A stretch of DNA of 5,547 nucleotides from contig JAJZCX010000121.1 in NCBI GenBank assembly GCA_021851625.1, positions 1 to 5,547 of the forward strand, given 5' to 3'. The notes beneath the pieces were generated by a model, which saw only the letters and a program-made list of their open reading frames with translations, did not search any database and was not told the DNA's origin. The DNA comes from Acidobacteriota bacterium (GTDB lineage Bacteria > Acidobacteriota > Terriglobia > Terriglobales > Acidobacteriaceae). Position 1 is the stretch's first letter; each line of letters opens with the position of its first letter. Position numbers and translations under genes: made by a program. Shown here in pieces: positions 1 to 4,247 of the stretch.

Positions 1-1
1 C

Positions 2-1822
2 GACGGTGCCATGGGAACCTCCCTCTACGCACAGGGCGTCTTCATCAACCGCTGCTATGACGAGCTAAACATCTCTCAGCCACAGATGATTCGCACCGTG
101 CATGAGGAGTATCTGCAAGCCGGTGCTGAGGTCATTGAGACCAATACCTTCGGCGCAAATGCCTTCCGGCTGGAGCGTCACGGACTGGCCGATCAAACCC
201 GTGCCATTAACCTCGCCGGAGCCAAACTGGCCCGTGCCGCTGCCGACCAAGCCCAGGAAAAACAGGCCGCGCGCATCTTCGTCGCCGGTTCGGTTGGCCC
301 GCTTGGCGTCATTTTGGAGCCGCTGGGCAAAGTTTCACTCCACGCCGCCCACGCTGCCTTTGCTGAACAGATCGGCGCGCTGGCCGAGGGCGGCGTCGAT
401 CTGTTGATGATCGAGACCATGACCTCGCTGCAAGAGACGCAGCAGGCCATGCTGGCCGCTCGCGCCGCCGCCCCACACCTGCCGCTGTTTGTCATGGTCA
501 CCGTCGATGACGCCACGCACTGTCTCGACGGCTCCACTGCCGAAACCGCTGCCATACGCATTACCGAATGGGGCGCGGACGCTGTCGGCTGCAATTGCAG
601 CTCCGGCCCAGCCACGATTCTGACCGCAATCGAAAAGATGCGCGCCGCAACATCCCTGCCCCTGGTGGCCATGCCCAATGCCGGCATTCCCCGCATGATC
701 GAGGGCCGCAACATCTATCTCAGCTCGCCGGAGTATATGGCCAGCTACGCGCGTAAATTCGTCCAAGCCGGGGTGCAATTTGTCGGTGGATGCTGTGGGA
801 CCACGCCCAGCCACATCCGCTCCATGCGCGCTGCGCTGCGCGCTTTGGATGCACGCACTGCGGGCACAACCAGCTCCGTCGCATCCGTGCACACTGCAAC
901 GACGCAGCCTGCGCCACTGGCGCAACGATCGAAGCTCGGCGCGCGCCTGGCTGCAAAAGAATTTGCATCGCTCGTGGAAATCGTTCCCCCGCGCGGCGTC
1001 GATTGCACCAAGGAGTTGGCCGCAGCGCGCATGCTCGCGCAGAGCGGCATTGACGCCATCAATGTGCCCGACTCCCCGCGCGCCTCAGCCCGACAAAGCG
1101 CGCTCAGCCTGTGCGTGCAGATCCAGCAGCAGACCGGCATCGAAACCGTGCTGCACTACACCTGCCGCGACCGCAACGTGCTCAGTATCCAATCCGATCT
1201 GCTCGGTGCCTCCGCGCTCGGCCTGCGCAACATTCTCTGCCTCACCGGCGATCCGCCCAAGATGGGCAATTATCCCGACGCGACCGCCGTTTTCGATGTG
1301 GACGCCATCGGCCTAACCGGCATCGTACGCGGCCTGAACCATGGGCTAGACATCGGCGGCAATCCTATTGGCGCATCGGCTGGCTTCACCATCTCGGTCG
1401 CAGCCAACCCCGGCGTGCCCGACGTGGACAATGAAGTTCGCCGCTTCGCCAGCAAGGTCGAGGCGGGCGCGGAGTTTGCCATTACCCAGCCCGTCTTCGA
1501 TTTGCGCCTGCTGGAGGAGTTTCTCCGCCGCATTGAGTCATTCCGCATTCCCGTCATTGCTGGCATCTGGCCGCTCACCAGCCTGCGTAATGCCGAGTTC
1601 ATGCGCAACGATCTGCGCGTCAGCGTGCCCGACGAAATCTTCCTCCGCATGCAGCGCGCAGAAGGCCCAGAACAGGCCCGCGCGGAAGGCGTGCGCATCG
1701 CACAGGAGATGCTCTCCGCCGCACAGCCCATGGTGCAGGGCGTGCAAGTCAGCGCACCTGCGGGACGCTTCACCGCTGCCGTCGAAATTTTGCAATCCGT
1801 CTTGCAGCCCGCAAGCAAATAA
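2..1822 (+). CDS. yitJ: Bifunctional homocysteine S-methyltransferase / 5,10-methylenetetrahydrofolate reductase, 5' end cut by window
   Basis: This is a fused enzyme of methionine and one-carbon metabolism, expected in the cytosol. The N-terminal half is a homocysteine S-methyltransferase domain and the C-terminal half a MetF-type flavin reductase that makes 5-methyltetrahydrofolate. Numbering from the ATG at 11, the zinc-thiolate cysteines are visible: C196 in GCNCSSGP and the pair C261-C262 in GGCCGTTP. A linker rich in Ala and Thr (about 280-310) leads to the reductase, which shows EIVPPRG (323-329), HYTCRDRN (382-389), LTGDPPKMGNYPD (411-423) and ITQPVFD (491-497). The frame is open to the left edge and reads D-G-A before that Met, matching the family motif DGAMGT. 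The Met is therefore internal and perhaps 10-20 residues are missing. Length fits the family (Bacillus YitJ is about 612 residues). The symbol is by homology only. The reductase half may serve folate metabolism more broadly. It is followed closely by xseB. Confidence 0.93.
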   Translation, partial: DGAMGTSLYAQGVFINRCYDELNISQPQMIRTVHEEYLQAGAEVIETNTFGANAFRLERHGLADQTRAINLAGAKLARAAADQAQEKQAARIFVAGSVGPLGVILEPLGKVSLHAAHAAFAEQIGALAEGGVDLLMIETMTSLQETQQAMLAARAAAPHLPLFVMVTVDDATHCLDGSTAETAAIRITEWGADAVGCNCSSGPATILTAIEKMRAATSLPLVAMPNAGIPRMIEGRNIYLSSPEYMASYARKFVQAGVQFVGGCCGTTPSHIRSMRAALRALDARTAGTTSSVASVHTATTQPAPLAQRSKLGARLAAKEFASLVEIVPPRGVDCTKELAAARMLAQSGIDAINVPDSPRASARQSALSLCVQIQQQTGIETVLHYTCRDRNVLSIQSDLLGASALGLRNILCLTGDPPKMGNYPDATAVFDVDAIGLTGIVRGLNHGLDIGGNPIGASAGFTISVAANPGVPDVDNEVRRFASKVEAGAEFAITQPVFDLRLLEEFLRRIESFRIPVIAGIWPLTSLRNAEFMRNDLRVSVPDEIFLRMQRAEGPEQARAEGVRIAQEMLSAAQPMVQGVQVSAPAGRFTAAVEILQSVLQPASK

Positions 1823-1826
1823 GGAG
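1821..1826 (+). promoter_or_regulatory. Shine-Dalgarno site of xseB overlapping the upstream stop codon
   Basis: AAGGAG begins inside the TAA stop (1820-1822) of the methyltransferase/reductase gene and lies 7 bases before the ATG at 1834. The overlap fixes the xseB start and suggests translational coupling within one transcript. Confidence 0.8.
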
Positions 1827-1833
1827 ACCGCCC

Positions 1834-2058
1834 ATGGCCAGCTTTGAAGAATCACTCAAGCAGTTGGAAGTCATCATCGCCAAGCTGGAAAAGGGCGATC
1901 TGCCGCTGGAGGAATCCGTGCGGCTCTTCGAAGAGGGCGTCCGCTTGTCCAACGTCTGTAAAACTGAGATCGAATCCGCCGAGGGCAAGGTGCAAATCCT
2001 GCTCAAACAAAAAGACGGCACCCTGCAGGCCGCACCGTTTGCTGAGAAAAATCTGTAG
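1834..2058 (+). CDS. xseB: Exodeoxyribonuclease VII small subunit
   Basis: XseB is the small subunit of exonuclease VII, which degrades single-stranded DNA from either end. Several copies bind the catalytic XseA subunit. The 74-residue product has the family's usual length (70-80) and its helical-hairpin pattern: FEESLKQLEVIIAKLEKGDL at 4-23, LEESVRLFEEGVRLSNVC at 25-42 and the AEGKVQ segment at 49-54. The tail after residue 60 is not conserved. The start is set by AAGGAG seven bases upstream. It sits 11 bases after the fused methyltransferase/reductase gene. No metabolic link between the two is known to me, so they are probably just cotranscribed. The XseA gene is not in the window and should lie elsewhere. 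Confidence 0.93.
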   Translation: MASFEESLKQLEVIIAKLEKGDLPLEESVRLFEEGVRLSNVCKTEIESAEGKVQILLKQKDGTLQAAPFAEKNL

Positions 2059-2077
2059 GCCTTCTTCGCTTTGTAGG

Positions 2078-2120
2078 TGGAACAGCACATAGGGCAGTGC
2101 TGTTCCATTTATGTTTTCTT
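2078..2120 (+). terminator. Rho-independent terminator after xseB
   Basis: A perfect 11-bp stem, TGGAACAGCAC (2078-2088) with GTGCTGTTCCA (2097-2107), encloses an 8-base loop and is followed on the + strand by a T-rich run (TTTATGTTTTCTT, 2108-2120). It starts 20 bases past the xseB stop. The gene at 2128-2397 ends just beyond on the other strand. Read in that direction the hairpin lacks a following T tract, so it would be at best a weak terminator for that gene. Confidence 0.82.
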
Positions 2121-2127
2121 CTGGAGA

Positions 2128-2397
2128 CTACGGTATCGTCACGGATATACCACAGCCTGCCATGCACTCTTGAAACTGGCTATAACAAAACTGCTCCCCT
2201 GAACTGTTCGAGCCGGCGCAATTAAAACCGTAGTCCTCTCCACATGTCGTCTGAAAGCACTCGTTGACTTGAGAACCACAGTAGTCTGTACAAGCTTGCA
2301 GGTCGCTCTGCGCCTGCGCCTTGTTGCTGCTCAAAACAAACATTGCCCCAAGCATCAACACCATCATTGAGAAATTGCGGATAATCTTCGTATTCAT
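2128..2397 (-). CDS. Small secreted cysteine-rich protein, eight cysteines, unknown function
   Basis: I do not recognise the family. The 89-residue product has a clear signal peptide: basic start (MNTKIIRNF), hydrophobic core at about 11-24, and a probable signal peptidase I site after NKAQA (residue 29). This would leave a mature peptide of about 60 residues. The mature part holds eight cysteines at 36, 40, 47, 52, 60, 71, 78 and 82, which suggests up to four disulfides. It is otherwise polar, rich in Gln, Ser and Gly, and has no lysine or arginine. AAAGGA (plus-strand 2406-2411) lies 8 bases before the ATG. The gene starts 55 bases after the thioredoxin-like gene on the same strand, with no terminator visible between, so the two are probably one operon. 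The partner may oxidise, isomerise or reduce this peptide (inference). Metal binding or a structural envelope role are alternatives. Confidence 0.8.
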   Translation of the reverse strand: MNTKIIRNFSMMVLMLGAMFVLSSNKAQAQSDLQACTDYCGSQVNECFQTTCGEDYGFNCAGSNSSGEQFCYSQFQECMAGCGISVTIP

Positions 2398-2452
2398 CGT
2401 CCGATTCCTTTGTTGTGAAATTCCGTTCTCGGTTCGGGAGCAGTGCCACAGG

Positions 2453-2959
2453 TTATTCGTACTGGCGGATGGTCTTGACGACCTCAGCCTGCCGGGAGGC
2501 GTCTAATGCGCCCACCCATGCCTCTTGCACCTTGCCGCTGGCGTCCACCAAAAGCAACGTCGGCGTTCCGGTGATCTTGTATTGGGAGAGCGGGCTGGAG
2601 ACCACACCATTCGGGTGAATCGCCTTCTGATTCAAAAATGCCGCAGCATCCGTTGCGCTTTGTGGAAAGACCGTATAGAAGGCCAGTTTTCCGGGAGCTT
2701 CCAGAGTACTCAATTGCTGGTAAAAACCAACATTCTGCTCGCAAAAATGACACACAGTGGAGATACCCAGCACCAGATTCACTTTGGCCGGAGCCGTGGT
2801 CACGCCCGATAGCGAAAAATGCGTCCCCTTCAGGGATGCATGGGAGGGAATGGAGGAACGGAATTCACGATGCAACAGCGTGAAGACAACGACAACAGCA
2901 ACCACGATCACGGCGATATTACTCGCGCGCTCGAGGCCTTTTTCCTGCATGAAAGCCAT
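2453..2959 (-). CDS. Membrane-anchored thioredoxin-fold protein with CHFC active site
   Basis: This is probably a thiol-disulfide oxidoreductase facing the periplasm. The 168-residue product begins with a short charged cytoplasmic segment and one transmembrane helix at about 14-30 (IAVIVVAVVVVFTLL). The thioredoxin fold follows: beta strand VNLVLGIST (60-68), the active-site pair C70-H-F-C73, and the cis-proline strand ITGTPTLLLVD (129-139). The usual Trp before the first Cys is replaced by Val. The redox pair is intact and no catalytic residue appears lost. The start at 2959 is supported by GAGGTG 8 bases upstream. An in-frame Met at residue 4 is less well placed. A consensus-like promoter lies at 3029-3057. 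The cysteine-rich secreted protein follows in the same operon. No DsbB-, DsbD- or MauE-like partner is visible here, so the direction of electron flow cannot be told. Confidence 0.85.
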   Translation of the reverse strand: MAFMQEKGLERASNIAVIVVAVVVVFTLLHREFRSSIPSHASLKGTHFSLSGVTTAPAKVNLVLGISTVCHFCEQNVGFYQQLSTLEAPGKLAFYTVFPQSATDAAAFLNQKAIHPNGVVSSPLSQYKITGTPTLLLVDASGKVQEAWVGALDASRQAEVVKTIRQYE

Positions 2960-2964
2960 GGGAC

Positions 2965-2987
2965 GAACACCTCAACTTGGAGTGTTC
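2965..2987 (-). promoter_or_regulatory. Leader hairpin covering the ribosome binding site of the thioredoxin-like gene
   Basis: In the transcript GAACAC (2987-2982) can pair with GTGTTC (2970-2965), with a U-G pair and, past one mismatch, one more C-G pair inside. The Shine-Dalgarno GAGGTG (2973-2968) lies in the loop side and right arm, so folding would partly hide it. The same bases read as DNA form a dyad that could be an operator. The stem is short and this is a suggestion only. Confidence 0.35.
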
Positions 2988-3028
2988 ATGGCTGGGAGAA
3001 AAGTCAGTCCTGCAGTTCGTGCGTACCC

Positions 3029-3057
3029 ATCCTAAGAAGGCAGGGGAGATTTGTCAA
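3029..3057 (-). promoter_or_regulatory. Sigma-70-type promoter of the thioredoxin-like / cysteine-rich operon
   Basis: On the minus strand a perfect -35 box TTGACA (3057-3052) is followed by exactly 17 bases and TAGGAT (3034-3029), four of six matches to TATAAT. Transcription would begin near 3022, leaving a leader of about 60 bases before the ATG at 2959. The placement in an otherwise gene-free stretch upstream of the operon supports it. Confidence 0.65.
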
Positions 3058-3068
3058 ATAAATATCCG

Positions 3069-3087
3069 CGGAGCCGTCATTGCTCCG
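3069..3087 (-). terminator. Short hairpin upstream of the -35 box; weak terminator or operator candidate
   Basis: CGGAGC (3069-3074) and GCTCCG (3082-3087) form a 6-bp stem with a 7-base loop. Reading leftward on the minus strand, it is followed after a few bases by ATATTTATTT. It could end leftward transcription from the cupredoxin gene before the operon's own promoter, or act as a regulator site just upstream of the -35 box. The stem is short, so confidence is low. Confidence 0.3.
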
Positions 3088-3147
3088 TTCCATGTGGCTG
3101 GAAAGGCTGTGTATTTTCATGTCCAGTATTCACAAAATTTTGGATGA

Positions 3148-3190
3148 GGTGCCCCATGCAAGCCGCATTCTTTGCGGCTCGTGAGGGAGA
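3148..3190. repeat. Dispersed intergenic palindromic repeat, copy 1
   Basis: This 43-base unit matches the one at 4162-4204 without gaps at 33 of 43 positions by my count. Shared blocks are GGTGCCCCAT, AGCCG, TCTTTGCGGC and GGGAGA. It folds on itself: AGCCGCA (3161-3167) pairs with TGCGGCT (3173-3179) around a 5-base loop, and the outer CCC can pair with GGG. Short palindromic elements of this kind resemble bacterial REP-type repeats. From memory, related elements occur between genes in Acidobacteriota. Confidence 0.6.
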
Positions 3191-3249
3191 GACCCTGTCT
3201 AAAATGCCAAAGTCTGCTGCCACATGCGCGTTCTCCGCCTGCATCTACC

Positions 3250-3446
3250 GGACTGATAACTTCCCAGTTCCAGCAGGCGCTGCAACCCGATTGCGCTGAC
3301 CTCAGGTTTCTGGTTGGTCATGTACCAAATAGCGGCAACCAGTCTTGGACAGAGATACGGCTGCGGCTGAAGATCGTACCCGTTGTCACCGATATTTTGC
3401 GGGAACACGCGGAACAGTACCAGCGCCCATCCGTCGTCCGCCATCT
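3250..3446 (-). pseudogene. Frameshifted remnant of an IS1595-family (ISXO2-like) transposase, N-terminal part
   Basis: Two overlapping minus-strand frames together spell the start of an ISXO2-like transposase. The first (3446 down to about 3336) reads GRWYCSACSRKISVTTGTIF then SRISVQDWL. This is the second CxxC of the zinc ribbon plus the V-T-x-G-T-(I/V)-F motif of that family. The second frame (about 3336 to 3250) continues with AAIWYMTNQK, then SAIGLQRLLELGSYQ, which aligns with family segments such as LQRxLGLGSYxTAW. The join needs a small indel near 3336. The first CxxC pair is missing upstream and the whole catalytic DDE region is missing downstream. Unrelated bases and a stop at 3199-3201 follow. 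It cannot make an active enzyme. The fragment starts within about 20 bases of the stop of the cupredoxin gene. Family assignment rests on recalled motifs. Confidence 0.72.
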
Positions 3447-3461
3447 CCGCGATTCAATGCT

Positions 3462-4124
3462 TTATTCCTTCACGGTCAAGTTGGCGTTCGTTACCTGCGT
3501 TGCAGAGCAGCAGTTGCAGGCAGGCTTGACCGCGGGAACCGTATCGGCTTTCACAGTCACCACCTGTGTCGTAGGCTGGGCTTTTTCGCTCCACGTCTTC
3601 AACGTGTACTGGCCCGGAGGAACATTTTTGATCGTGTAGTTTCCTTCCTTGTCGGTCAGCGCAAAATAGGGCGTCGGCACGACAACGATGTAGCCGGACA
3701 TCTCGGAGTGGACTTTGCAGAGCAGTGGAACGTCGCCCAGTTCATTGAAGGTGAATGACTTTACAATCCCTTGCGGCCATGTGCCCATATTGTGTGCCAG
3801 CTTACGATCCCGATGGATGGCTGGCCAATAGACGTTGTGTTGGACTGGATCGTCATTCAGAAAATTCACGGTGGTTCCCTTCAAAATAACGAGCACATGC
3901 GGGACGTATGTCATCCGCACTTGGTCCATGATCGCATGCTGTATAGGCGGCAGGAATGTCTTGCCAGGCACGCTGTCGATGTAAACAACGATGTTCTCCG
4001 GAGAAGGCATTCCTTGCGCTGTGACCTTTCCTTTCACATTTCCTGCCCAAGCGGTACTTGCGAGAGACCCCATAAGTAAAATGATGGCCGGTAAAATGGT
4101 CTTCTTAGACTCAGTCATTTTCAT
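3462..4124 (-). CDS. Exported cupredoxin-like protein with a carboxypeptidase-regulatory-like domain
   Basis: This is a secreted or periplasmic protein with a probable type 1 (blue) copper site, of the kind often labelled plastocyanin-like or methylamine utilization protein. Its partner is unknown; electron transfer or copper binding is likely. Numbering from the ATG at 4124, the signal peptide is 1-27 (cleavage after STAWA). The cupredoxin domain covers about 28-150. It shows H96 in PVQHNVYWP and C136-K-V-H139-S-E-M142, the four expected copper ligands, with the short C-x2-H-x2-M spacing of amicyanin. A carboxypeptidase-regulatory-like beta domain follows at 153-191 (TDKEGNYTIKNVPPGQYTL). 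An odd tail at 192-220 carries C203, C205 and C206 (ACNCC). The upstream purine-rich site fits better with the second ATG at 4118, so the true product may be two residues shorter. It lies 123 bases after the Sel1 gene on the same strand. An IS remnant abuts its 3' end. Confidence 0.85.
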   Translation of the reverse strand: MKMTESKKTILPAIILLMGSLASTAWAGNVKGKVTAQGMPSPENIVVYIDSVPGKTFLPPIQHAIMDQVRMTYVPHVLVILKGTTVNFLNDDPVQHNVYWPAIHRDRKLAHNMGTWPQGIVKSFTFNELGDVPLLCKVHSEMSGYIVVVPTPYFALTDKEGNYTIKNVPPGQYTLKTWSEKAQPTTQVVTVKADTVPAVKPACNCCSATQVTNANLTVKE

Positions 4125-4126
4125 AT

Positions 4127-4132
4127 CTCCTC
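4127..4132 (-). promoter_or_regulatory. Shine-Dalgarno of the cupredoxin gene; points to the second ATG
   Basis: GAGGAG on the minus strand ends only 2 bases before the first ATG (4124-4122) but 8 bases before the next in-frame ATG (4118-4116). The second spacing is the normal one, so translation may begin at 4118. Confidence 0.5.
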
Positions 4133-4161
4133 TTGAAGCGGTTCTGTTGGTTTAGCCTGCG

Positions 4162-4204
4162 GGTGCCCCATCCTAGCCGAGATCTTTGCGGCCAAGGTGG
4201 GAGA
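4162..4204. repeat. Dispersed intergenic palindromic repeat, copy 2
   Basis: Second copy of the 43-base unit at 3148-3190, in the same orientation. The long arms CCCATCCTAGCCG (4167-4179) and CGGCCAAGGTGGG (4189-4201) pair at 10 of 13 positions plus one G-T pair, around a 9-base loop. The mismatches fall in the middle of the arms. It fills the gap between the Sel1 gene and the cupredoxin gene and could slow or end transcription from the former. No T tract follows, so it is not a standard terminator. Confidence 0.6.
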
Positions 4205-4247
4205 TCACGACTCATTCCGGACTGTAAATACTTTGACCGAAAATGCG

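Noticed and set aside
193..925. Minus-strand ORFs opposite the methyltransferase domain
   Set aside because: They are low-complexity Ala/Arg/Ser translations opposite a well-conserved enzyme, typical shadows in GC-rich coding DNA.
2078..2107. The hairpin as a bidirectional terminator
   Set aside because: In the leftward direction the stem is followed by CCTACAAAGC, without a T run, so only the rightward (xseB) role is supported.
3051..3299. 82-codon plus-strand ORF with several cysteines
   Set aside because: It begins with TTG inside the promoter of the opposite strand and crosses the palindromic repeat. The cysteines have no regular pattern.
3199..3444. 81-codon minus-strand ORF as an intact gene
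   Set aside because: Its first 36 or so residues are out of frame with the transposase-like reading, and its end is unrelated sequence. It is better explained as part of a frameshifted transposase remnant.
3172..3639. 155-codon plus-strand ORF
   Set aside because: It runs antisense to the transposase remnant and to the end of the cupredoxin gene, with no ribosome binding site or recognisable domain.
4125..4247. Promoter for the cupredoxin gene in the gap (TTTACA and TAGGAT words)
   Set aside because: No pair of boxes with acceptable spacing could be found, and TAGGAT there is part of the palindromic repeat. A promoter may exist but I cannot point to one.
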